43,569 nucleotides of DNA from Ekhidna sp. (GTDB taxonomy: Bacteria; Bacteroidota; Bacteroidia; Cytophagales; Cyclobacteriaceae), in the NCBI GenBank assembly GCA_014323825.1, contig JACONI010000109.1:1-43569 (forward strand), written 5' to 3'. Under the pieces are notes generated by a model. It did no database searches, was not told where the DNA came from, and was given only the letters and a program-made list of their open reading frames with translations. Shown here piece by piece: positions 26,015 through 33,720 of the stretch (the stretch's first letter is position 1; every line of letters starts with the position of its first letter). The translations under genes and the position numbers were made by a program.

Positions 26015-27463
26015 ATGCGTTTTTTATTTAATTTTATAAATAATCCACTTAGGGGGATAGCAAGATTATTTATTAATTTATCCCCCCCCCCCCTCCAATT
26101 TTTTCTAGGAATTATCCTATTTAGCGCCTTCGGCTTAGCTCTCGTCGCTTGTGGAGATGATGATGAAAAAGAGCCGGCAAACTCTGCTCCGACTATCGCT
26201 AATCAGACTTTCAGTATTGCCGAAGATGCGGTAATCAGTACGCCTGTGGGGACGATAAAGGCTACGGATGCGGAAGGGGATAATATGACGTTTGACATGG
26301 TCAATAACGGTGATGTTTTTGGTCTTGATGCAAGAAACGGTAAACTCGTTGTTAACGATGACTTGGACTTTGAGACGACGCAAAGCTATACGCTCAAGGT
26401 GAGCGTGTCGGATGGGGAACTATCCGCTACGGCTGACATCACCGTCAATGTTACCGATGTAGATGAAGGACCGGCCATTGCCGATCAAACCTTTTCCGTA
26501 GCCGAAGATGCAGCAACAGGGATCGTTGTAGGGACTGTGAAAGCTACGGGTGATAATCTGACCTTTTCCATCACTTCGGGCAACACTGGTGACGTTTTTG
26601 CCATCGCCGGAAGCACGGGAGCGATTACGGTGGCAGGGGCCTTGGACTTTGAGACCTCTCCCACTTACACCCTTAAAGTAAGCGTCTCGGACGGAACGCT
26701 ATCAGACATGGCAGACATCACGATCAACGTCACGGATGTGGATGAAGCAGCACCGGGTGACCGCCTGCCTGCGAAGGATATCAATGCCCTCACAGCTGCG
26801 GGCAATGAAAACCCCGAAGACATTTGGTCGGACGGCACCACGATGTGGGTAGCAGACGGGGATGATGTCAAACTTTACGCTTACATCCTGGCCACTGGGG
26901 AACGGGATACCGCCAAAGAGTTTGACCTTGATGCGGAAAATGATCGTCCTCAAGGCATCTGGTCGGACAGGACCACCATATGGGTAGTTGATTGGGGTGA
27001 TGAAAAACTCTACGCCTACACCCTGGCTACAGGGGAACGGGATACCAACAAGGAGTTTGATCTTGATAGAGGACATTATGGTCTCTGGTCGGACGGTACC
27101 ACTATATGGGTAGCAGATCGGGGTGTTTTTAGTACTTCTGGTGGTGATGACAAACTCTACGCCTACACCCTGGCCACTGGGGAACGGGATGATGCCAAGG
27201 ACATTGATCTCGTTGCGGACAATGCCTTCCCTGATGGCCTCTGGTCGGACGATACCACTATATGGGTAGCAGACTTTTATGGAAAACTCTACGCCTACAC
27301 CCTGGCCACAGGAGAACGGGATACCGCCAAAGAGTTTGACCTTGATGCGGAAAATGATCGTTCTCAAGGCATCTGGTCAGACGGTACCATTATATGGGTA
27401 GCAGAAGATCCGGGTGTTTTTGATCTTGGTGACGACAAACTCTATGCCTACCAGCTCAAATAG
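26015..27463 (+). CDS. Cadherin-repeat lipoprotein with beta-propeller-like C-terminal repeats
   Basis: The protein is 482 residues. It has an unusually long N-terminal region, a hydrophobic stretch (27-45) and a lipobox LVAC with C46 as the lipidated residue, followed by an acidic GDDDEKE stretch that may favour surface export. Two cadherin-like domains follow (~58-147, ~149-240; TFSIAEDAVISTPVGTIKAT, DFETTQSYTLKVSVSDG, ITVNVTDVDE). Then come five ~43-residue repeats (GIWSDGTTIWVAD, DKLYAYTLATGERDTAKEFD) resembling beta-propeller blades. A C12 homopolymer lies within codons 23-27, before the hydrophobic core, so a length change would switch the gene off. Likely a surface-exposed binding protein. 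Confidence 0.85.
   Translation: MRFLFNFINNPLRGIARLFINLSPPPLQFFLGIILFSAFGLALVACGDDDEKEPANSAPTIANQTFSIAEDAVISTPVGTIKATDAEGDNMTFDMVNNGDVFGLDARNGKLVVNDDLDFETTQSYTLKVSVSDGELSATADITVNVTDVDEGPAIADQTFSVAEDAATGIVVGTVKATGDNLTFSITSGNTGDVFAIAGSTGAITVAGALDFETSPTYTLKVSVSDGTLSDMADITINVTDVDEAAPGDRLPAKDINALTAAGNENPEDIWSDGTTMWVADGDDVKLYAYILATGERDTAKEFDLDAENDRPQGIWSDRTTIWVVDWGDEKLYAYTLATGERDTNKEFDLDRGHYGLWSDGTTIWVADRGVFSTSGGDDKLYAYTLATGERDDAKDIDLVADNAFPDGLWSDDTTIWVADFYGKLYAYTLATGERDTAKEFDLDAENDRSQGIWSDGTIIWVAEDPGVFDLGDDKLYAYQLK
26082..26093 (+). repeat. Poly-C tract (C12) in the signal-peptide region
   Basis: Twelve consecutive C's encode part of S-P-P-P-L upstream of the lipobox. At this length the gene is in frame. 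Any change not divisible by three truncates the protein, and no alternative start lies between the tract and the lipobox. Confidence 0.9.
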
Positions 27464-27479
27464 CGGGAGCAAACATTAT

Positions 27480-27512
27480 AAAAGCCCTTGCAGGAATGTG
27501 AGGGCTTTTTTT
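27480..27512 (+). terminator. Rho-independent terminator after the lipoprotein gene
   Basis: AAAAGCCCTTGC pairs with GTGAGGGCTTTT around a short loop and is followed by seven T's, 17 nt after the stop codon. Confidence 0.88.
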
Positions 27513-27531
27513 GAATAAAATATAAATAAAA

Positions 27532-27632
27532 ACCTTGAAGGTTTAAATAAACGACTACAGTAGTAAAGCGTAGAAGCCATCTCTGCTTTGGCGAATGATT
27601 TACTTTTGGAAAGTTAGAAACTTTCCAAAAGT
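27532..27632. repeat. Dispersed intergenic repeat plus palindrome, copy 2
   Basis: Positions 27532-27600 repeat the 10787-10845 block (CCTTGAAGGTTTAAATAA, then AGCCATCTCTGCTTTGGC). It is followed by a perfect 14-bp palindrome (ACTTTTGGAAAGTT, 3-nt loop, AACTTTCCAAAAGT) that matches the one at 9452-9484. No gene was seen in the rest of 27633-27845. Confidence 0.7.
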
Positions 27633-27845
27633 TCCGCTGTCCAAGTATATTTTTGACTTTTTTGCCCGTTTCAGTGGAGAAAGGATATTTCAGAGTCATT
27701 GAAATCAGATATGCTCACTGAGATTATCCGGGCGTTGGCGGCAAGTTATAAAAATCAAAACCCGATAGTTTGATAAATCAGGGACTATCGGGAATAAGAT
27801 ATCACAAATATATAACTTATACTTATATTCACAAAAATAGAATAT

Positions 27846-28529
27846 ATGCGGTACAATAAGTTTGCCGAAATTTTGTCACCTGCGAGGATGAGTCGCTATT
27901 TAACTGCTACTAACAGAGACACAAGAAAAACAATGGCATTGTATCGTTTGAATTTAAAATTATCTCAAGAGTTTTTTACTGTTATTAGTTGCTTTGAAAT
28001 TGCGTTAAGAAACAAAATTGATGAACGCTGTATAATTGATTATGGAGACGATTGGTTGAGAAATAGTGCACAGGCAAACGGCGTTTTTGACAACCAAAAT
28101 ACGATACTAACAAAAAAGAATATAAATGACGCAGTCAGACAATTAGGGGCGCATTATTCACACAATAAGTTGGTTGCCGAATTAGGGTTTGGATTTTGGA
28201 GATACTTATTTGCTTCAAAACAGTATAATGCAATGGGTCGAATTCTGCTCCAAATATTTCCGTCTAAACCAACAAGTACACCTACTACTCAATACAATCA
28301 GAATTACGTCTTCAATCAATTAGCGAAAATCAATAAATTTAGAAATAGAATTGCGCACCACGAACCCATATGTTTTGTAAATGCACAATCTGTAAAAGAC
28401 TCAACTAACGCAAAACAACATTATGAAATAATTTTACAACTATTTCAATGGATGAATATTAACGAATCTAAATTATTATATGGAATAGACCATATAAACA
28501 AATATTGTACTCAACTTGACAATCTATAA
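27846..28529 (+). CDS. Abi-like HEPN protein
   Basis: The protein is 227 residues and mostly helical. The N-terminal MSRYLTATNRDTRKTMALYR and EFFTVISCFEIALRNKI match a Bacteroidota/Firmicutes Abi-like family. The segment KFRNRIAHHEPICF contains the R-x4-H pattern of HEPN ribonucleases. It differs from the Abi_2 protein at 4350, so it was acquired separately. It is a single gene with no evident antitoxin, between the cadherin lipoprotein and rny. RNase toxin or phage-defence function is inferred from the fold only. Confidence 0.7.
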   Translation: MRYNKFAEILSPARMSRYLTATNRDTRKTMALYRLNLKLSQEFFTVISCFEIALRNKIDERCIIDYGDDWLRNSAQANGVFDNQNTILTKKNINDAVRQLGAHYSHNKLVAELGFGFWRYLFASKQYNAMGRILLQIFPSKPTSTPTTQYNQNYVFNQLAKINKFRNRIAHHEPICFVNAQSVKDSTNAKQHYEIILQLFQWMNINESKLLYGIDHINKYCTQLDNL

Positions 28530-29031
28530 AATTAAGTTAGTCGCCAATAAAGGCTATACTTAATGCGGTTTACAGGGATAATAGAGAGATCAGTATTTCT
28601 ATCCCGCCAAAGCTATAATTTGACGTTTTAAGAAAAATAAGTTAAAACGCAAATGGCTGCTTTCGGGGTTAAACTGAAACTATAGTGCTTTGAAATCCCT
28701 CTCTAGGGGTAAGTAAGTTTGTAGCTACACCCGGCTGCCCTTTTTTGCCGTTCTACTCCTAGGTGTCAGGGAAATATCGGATTTAAACCTTCAAGGTTTT
28801 AGCTGATGACAACACCGGTCGAATCTGCGTCCATCAGCGGGAGAAAAGAACGCAATTGTAAGCAGAAGGAATAGAAACGTAATTCGTAGGAACGCATTCC
28901 CGAAAGTCAGAATATGTGTAGCAAGGTCTTGCGCTTTTTCATCCCTTTACGTTTGAACTAAAAATAACAATGATTACACATTGAATGATGTTATGAAGCA
29001 GGGTTAGTAGCCACGCTCAAAATAGCATAAA
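28530..29031. other. Gene-free 500-bp gap before rny
   Basis: No coding frame or known RNA was recognised. It holds one near-palindrome AAACCTTCAAGGTTT (28785-28799) related to the other dispersed repeats. The remainder is unexplained and could hold a small RNA. Confidence 0.4.
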
Positions 29032-30597
29032 TTATTTAGCAAAAGTAACTGCTCTGGTCTCTCTAATGACTGTTACTTTAATTTGTCCCGGATATTGCAT
29101 ATCGTTTTCTATTTTCTGAGAGATGTTAAACGAAAGATCAGATGCTTGCTTGTCATCTACGTTATCAGCATCTACTAACACTCTGAGTTCCCTCCCTGCC
29201 TGAATCGCATAGCACTTGTTCACTCCGTCAAAATTCAATGCAATTCTTTCAAGGTCTTTTAGCCGCTTCAGATACTGCTCCATGATCTCTCGCCTTGCAC
29301 CCGGTCTTGAACCGGAAATCGCATCACACGCCTGAACGATGGGTGAAATCATTGCATTCATCTCTACCTCGTCGTGGTGAGCACCAATTGCATTGCAGAC
29401 TTCATTATTTTCTTTGTACTTTTTAGCTAATTCCATCCCTAAGATCGCATGAGACTTCTCAGGCTCCTCCGGCCAAACCTTACCAATATCATGAAGTAAA
29501 CCGGCTCGCTTTGCAAGTTTCGGATTCAGTCCCAGCTCTGATGCTAAAGTCGCACAAAGATTGGCCACCTCTCTGGAGTGTTGAAGTAAGTTCTGACCAT
29601 AAGATGACCTGAAACGCATTCTTCCTACCATTTTTATCAGTTCCGGGTGTAATCCGTGAACTCCCAAATCAATCACTGTTCTTTCACCAATCTCAACAAG
29701 CTCTTCATTGATATTCTTTTTAGTCTTGTTCACGATTTCCTCAATTCGAGTTGGATGAATTCGACCATCTTGCACCAATCTATGGAGTGAAAGCCTTGCT
29801 ATTTCTCTACGAACCGGATCAAATCCCGAAATGATGATTGCCTCGGGCGTGTCATCTACAATAATCTCTACTCCGGTAGCTGTTTCCAATGCCCTGATAT
29901 TTCGACCCTCTCTACCAATGATCTTACCTTTAATATCTTCACTTTCAATATTGAAGACGGAGACTGTATTTTCAATAGTATGCTCAGTGGCAGTGCGCTG
30001 AATGGCTTCGATCACTATCTTTCCGGCTTCTTTTCTGGCTGTCATCTTAGCTTCCTCAACAATTTCTTTGATGTGAGCAGAGGCACTTGTTCTTGCCTCG
30101 TTCTTCAGAGATTCTATCAACTGAGTTTTGGCTTCATCAGCAGACAGACTTGCGGCTTTCTCCAAGATATCAATTTGCTGCTTCTGCATTTTTTCAAATT
30201 CACTTTTACGCTGCCGGGCGATCTCCATTTGATTAGAAAGTGCTTCTTTAAGACCGTCAAGTTCATTTTCTCTCCGCTTAACCTGCTCAAACTGCTTATT
30301 GAGATTGATCTCTTTTTGTTTGAGTTTTTGTTCGTTAGTAAGCAGGATATTCTTCTTTCTATTTGATTCTTTCTCAAAGTCTGTCTTCATCTTGAAGAAA
30401 TTCTCCTTTGCCTCAAGCATTTTATCTTTTTTGAGGCTTTCAGCATTTACCTCCGCTTCTCTTAAAATCAACTTGCTTTCCTCTTCAGCTCTCTTGATTT
30501 TCTTATTTGCAAATTTCCCCTGAAGGGTTCTCCCGATTAAAAGTCCAATAACCAATGCGGCTAAGAAGGATAGAATAATAATTATTGTGGTGTCCAT
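29032..30597 (-). CDS. rny: Ribonuclease Y
   Basis: The protein is 521 residues, the standard length. It has an N-terminal membrane helix ([19 protein letters not shown]), a long coiled coil (~30-200), a KH domain ([17 protein letters not shown]) and an HD domain with metal ligands ([28 protein letters not shown]). It is a membrane-anchored endoribonuclease that starts mRNA decay. It is last in the pheT-coiled coil-zapA-rny order and lies 49 nt after zapA, so probably co-transcribed. Confidence 0.97.
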   Translation of the reverse strand: MDTTIIIILSFLAALVIGLLIGRTLQGKFANKKIKRAEEESKLILREAEVNAESLKKDKMLEAKENFFKMKTDFEKESNRKKNILLTNEQKLKQKEINLNKQFEQVKRRENELDGLKEALSNQMEIARQRKSEFEKMQKQQIDILEKAASLSADEAKTQLIESLKNEARTSASAHIKEIVEEAKMTARKEAGKIVIEAIQRTATEHTIENTVSVFNIESEDIKGKIIGREGRNIRALETATGVEIIVDDTPEAIIISGFDPVRREIARLSLHRLVQDGRIHPTRIEEIVNKTKKNINEELVEIGERTVIDLGVHGLHPELIKMVGRMRFRSSYGQNLLQHSREVANLCATLASELGLNPKLAKRAGLLHDIGKVWPEEPEKSHAILGMELAKKYKENNEVCNAIGAHHDEVEMNAMISPIVQACDAISGSRPGARREIMEQYLKRLKDLERIALNFDGVNKCYAIQAGRELRVLVDADNVDDKQASDLSFNISQKIENDMQYPGQIKVTVIRETRAVTFAK

Positions 30598-30646
30598 TGT
30601 TTATTTATTTAAAAACAACAGAACAGTCGTTAATAAAAGAGTTCAA

Positions 30647-30931
30647 TCAAATGGAGTTAGCAATGAGTTGATTCAGTTTGGTAATTTCCCGCAATGAAAA
30701 ATCATCCGATATCTTGGATGATTCTTCGCTCTTCAATTTTTCAACCCAACAATCAAAGGCTACCATTGCTAAGAGGTCTTGAGAATCGTCTATTTCAAAT
30801 TGGCTTTGATAGTTTTTAATCTTTTCATTTAATAATTTCCCTGCCTTGCGGATTCTCTCCTCGTCCTCAGCCTTCACTCGCATCGGGTATTCTCTATTTC
30901 CTATTTTGATTTTTATTGATAGTTCTGCCAT
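30647..30931 (-). CDS. zapA: Cell division protein ZapA
   Basis: The protein is 94 residues. The start (LSIKIKIGNREYPMRVKAED) and RIRKAGKLLNEKIKNY followed by DLLAMVAFDCWVEKL fit the ZapA globular head plus helical tail. It bundles FtsZ filaments. It lies 13 nt after the 98-residue coiled-coil gene and next to rny, a conserved position in Bacteroidota. Confidence 0.9.
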   Translation of the reverse strand: MAELSIKIKIGNREYPMRVKAEDEERIRKAGKLLNEKIKNYQSQFEIDDSQDLLAMVAFDCWVEKLKSEESSKISDDFSLREITKLNQLIANSI

Positions 30932-30944
30932 TTGATGCTTTTAT

Positions 30945-31241
30945 CTATTCTGCCAAATGGGCAATGCACTTATCTAACTCTTTTATGTAGCCGTCAATCT
31001 GCCTCTTCAACTTAGCTGAATCTTCTTCACCGACTATCATGTTGTCTACCATTTTACTCATTTTCATCTGATTCTGAACAGAGTCAAGATTTGCTTTCTG
31101 GCTCTCTGCTCTTGATTGCAAAATCCGATTTTCACTTTGGCTTTGCGTAAGTTCATCCTTGAGTCGTTTATTCTCACTCAATAATAAATGAATCTTCCTA
31201 TCAAGACTCCGAAGCTCTCGGTATAACTTTTCGCTCGGCAT
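30945..31241 (-). CDS. Small coiled-coil protein between pheT and zapA
   Basis: The protein is 98 residues and almost wholly coiled coil (RELRSLDRKIHLLLSENKRL, then ELTQSQSENRILQSRAESQ). It ends in a helical KLKRQIDGYIKELDKCIAHL. Its start overlaps the pheT stop by one base. Position beside zapA in this phylum suggests a divisome-associated role, like a ZapB-type partner, but that is inference. Confidence 0.75.
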   Translation of the reverse strand: MPSEKLYRELRSLDRKIHLLLSENKRLKDELTQSQSENRILQSRAESQKANLDSVQNQMKMSKMVDNMIVGEEDSAKLKRQIDGYIKELDKCIAHLAE

Positions 31242-33652
31242 TATTTTCTGATGATTGCGCCTAGTTGCTGTTTATACAAATTCATAAGCGCATTCATGCT
31301 TTTATCTATTTGTTTATCCGTTAAAGTTTTAAATTTATCCTGAAGAAAAAAACTAATTGCATAAGCTTTTTTCCCTTTTTCTATTTTATCGCCCTCATAG
31401 ATGCTAAAAAGGTTAATTCGCTTCAATAATTTTTTTTCTTGCCAGAAGGCGAGTTGCCGGATTTCAGCATAAGATACATTCTTATCGAGCACGAGTGAAA
31501 GGTCTCTTTTTACCTCAGGATACTTGGAAACCGGCTCAAAAGCTACGTCAGTTTTGTATTTTCCAAGTAATATTTCAAAATCCAGCTGAGCTTGAAAAAC
31601 CTCCTGCTTAATACCGTAAATATTGAGCAGTTCTGTCTTCAATTTCCCAATTAATCCGACCATTTCTCCATTGTGTTTTACTACTGCTCCATAGTCATAG
31701 AGCACTTCCTTTTCAGATGGGATTAATTCTACATTTCTGATCCCGGCGTATTGTAACATCGAAATAATAATGGTGCTCAAATCTTGAAATGAAACCTTTC
31801 TGGCCTCATCTAACCAGTTGGCTTCAGTTAAATTTCCTGTAAGGCAGCAAGTCAGCCATTCCGTTTCTTTATATTCTTCACCCTCTTTCTTATAGGATTT
31901 ACCAAACTCAAAAAACTTCAGATTACCACTCCGCCTTTTGATATTATAGACAACAGATTCCAAGACTGTATAAACCGGTGAGGTTTTCATAATTGTCAAA
32001 TCCTCACTAGATGGATTCAACATTTCAACGGCTTCTCCACCCAGTGAAAACTTTTTCTTGTAATAAGGATTGGTCAATGAGTTGGTCAGAATTTCCGAAT
32101 ATCCCTTACCGGCTAAATATCCTGAAAGATCTTCCTGTACCCGATAAGGCTCATATTCATTGAATTCAGCGAGGTAATCAGTGGAACCTGATTCATCCAA
32201 TTCTATTAAGTTAAATCCGTAGATACGCAAAACCTCTTCTACCAAGTCCGCCGGACGGGTTACGTCAGATCGATAAGGTGGTACAACAGCTACAAAACCT
32301 TCATCGTTTATATCCTTGGTTTTAATATCCAACCAATTAAGGATGTCTATGATCAAATCATTGGCTAATTCTTTACCAATTAGCCGATGGAAGTTCCGGA
32401 GAGTGACCGGAACTTGCTTATGTGCAATTGGATTTGGATAAATATCTGTGATCTCTGAAGCAGCATATCCTCCGGTAATGTCCAAAATCATTGAGGTTGC
32501 AAGTTTCAACGCATAAGTAGTAATCTCAGGGTCAGTTCCTCTTTCATACCTAAACGACGCATCGGTAGATAATCCATGCCGCTGGGCAGTTGCTCGGACG
32601 GCATCTGCTGAAAAGCAGGCGACTTCCAGGAATATATTCTTGGTTGTTTTTTTTACTCCGGATTTTACCCCTCCAAATACTCCGGCAATACACATCCCGT
32701 TACTTTCTCCGTCACAAATCATCAGATCATCCTGATGCAGTTCTCTTTCTTTACCGTCAAGTGTGGTGAATTTGGTATTGGCCGGAAGTGTCTTTACTAA
32801 AACCTCTCCCTTATTAATCTCATCTGCATCAAATGCGTGCATTGGCTGGCCTAAAGCGTACAAACAATAATTGGTAATATCCACCACATTACTGATTGGT
32901 TCTAAACCAATGGATCGCAGCTTCCATTGCAACCAGTCAGGAGAAGCTTCAACCTTTACGTCTCTGATAGTGATGCCGGAATATCGTGGACAAGCCTGTT
33001 CAGCTTCTACTTTAACTAAAATAGGATTGTTGATTTTGATTTTGAAGTCTTTAGCCTCCGGTAAGGTTAAATTTTTTCTAAAGTAAGCTTTCAGATCTCT
33101 GGCCGTACCCATGTGAGCGGCTGCATCACCACGATTAGGAGTTAAGCCAATCTCGATTATATGATCTTCTACTGTCTCGAAAAGTTCAACAGCCGGAGTC
33201 CCATTTGGTTTATCCGTGTCCAAAATCATTATCCCGTCATGGCCGGTACCAAGACCCACTTCATCTTCTGCACAAATCATTCCTTCCGAAACTTCTCCTC
33301 GAATCCTGACTTTCCTGATTTTGAAAGGCTCACCGTTGGCAGGGTGGATCATTGAATTTACAGTAGCGACCAGCACTTTTTGACCTGTAGCCACATTAGG
33401 TGCACCGCAGACAATATCAGATAACTTATCAGCCCCGATATCAACTTTGGTAACCTTCAGTTTATCCGCATTCGGATGCCGGGCACATTCCATGACCTCT
33501 CCGATAAAAATGCCTTCAAGCCTTCCCGGGATTTTTTCTACCTTCTCTATTCCTTCAACCTCAAGCCCCGTTTGGGTTAAGATTTCACTTATTTCTTCCG
33601 GACTTTCATTAAAATCAATAAATTCTCTCAGCCAATTATAGGATATTTTCAT
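31241..33652 (-). CDS. pheT: Phenylalanyl-tRNA synthetase beta subunit
   Basis: The protein is 803 residues. It starts MKISYNWLREFID, then has the tRNA-binding OB domain (IFIGEVMECARHPNADKLKV, DIVCGAPNVATGQKV), the B3/B4 editing domain (QPMHAFDADEI, GVFGGVKSGV), the B5 domain, the catalytic-like core (RRSGNLKFFEFGKSY) and the C-terminal FDX-ACB domain (YPEVKRDLSLVLDK). It forms the alpha2beta2 enzyme with PheS, which is not in the window. Confidence 0.97.
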   Translation of the reverse strand: MKISYNWLREFIDFNESPEEISEILTQTGLEVEGIEKVEKIPGRLEGIFIGEVMECARHPNADKLKVTKVDIGADKLSDIVCGAPNVATGQKVLVATVNSMIHPANGEPFKIRKVRIRGEVSEGMICAEDEVGLGTGHDGIMILDTDKPNGTPAVELFETVEDHIIEIGLTPNRGDAAAHMGTARDLKAYFRKNLTLPEAKDFKIKINNPILVKVEAEQACPRYSGITIRDVKVEASPDWLQWKLRSIGLEPISNVVDITNYCLYALGQPMHAFDADEINKGEVLVKTLPANTKFTTLDGKERELHQDDLMICDGESNGMCIAGVFGGVKSGVKKTTKNIFLEVACFSADAVRATAQRHGLSTDASFRYERGTDPEITTYALKLATSMILDITGGYAASEITDIYPNPIAHKQVPVTLRNFHRLIGKELANDLIIDILNWLDIKTKDINDEGFVAVVPPYRSDVTRPADLVEEVLRIYGFNLIELDESGSTDYLAEFNEYEPYRVQEDLSGYLAGKGYSEILTNSLTNPYYKKKFSLGGEAVEMLNPSSEDLTIMKTSPVYTVLESVVYNIKRRSGNLKFFEFGKSYKKEGEEYKETEWLTCCLTGNLTEANWLDEARKVSFQDLSTIIISMLQYAGIRNVELIPSEKEVLYDYGAVVKHNGEMVGLIGKLKTELLNIYGIKQEVFQAQLDFEILLGKYKTDVAFEPVSKYPEVKRDLSLVLDKNVSYAEIRQLAFWQEKKLLKRINLFSIYEGDKIEKGKKAYAISFFLQDKFKTLTDKQIDKSMNALMNLYKQQLGAIIRK

Positions 33653-33720
33653 GCTTGTGCCGCTTCCGAATTAAGAACGTAAAAATAAGAAATAAGTCAT
33701 CAGATAATTCTCATGAGGCA

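Noticed and set aside
27448..27699. 83-codon minus-strand frame after the lipoprotein gene
   Set aside because: It overlaps the terminator and the dispersed repeat and has no recognisable feature.
28530..29031. Possible structural RNA (6S, tmRNA or tRNA) in the gap before rny
   Set aside because: No tRNA cloverleaf, CCA end or tmRNA tag frame was recognised by eye. A covariance-model search (Infernal/Rfam) would be decisive.
29980..30523. Plus-strand frames inside rny and similar frames inside pheT, guaA and hsdM
   Set aside because: They are antisense or out-of-frame shadows of well-identified genes.
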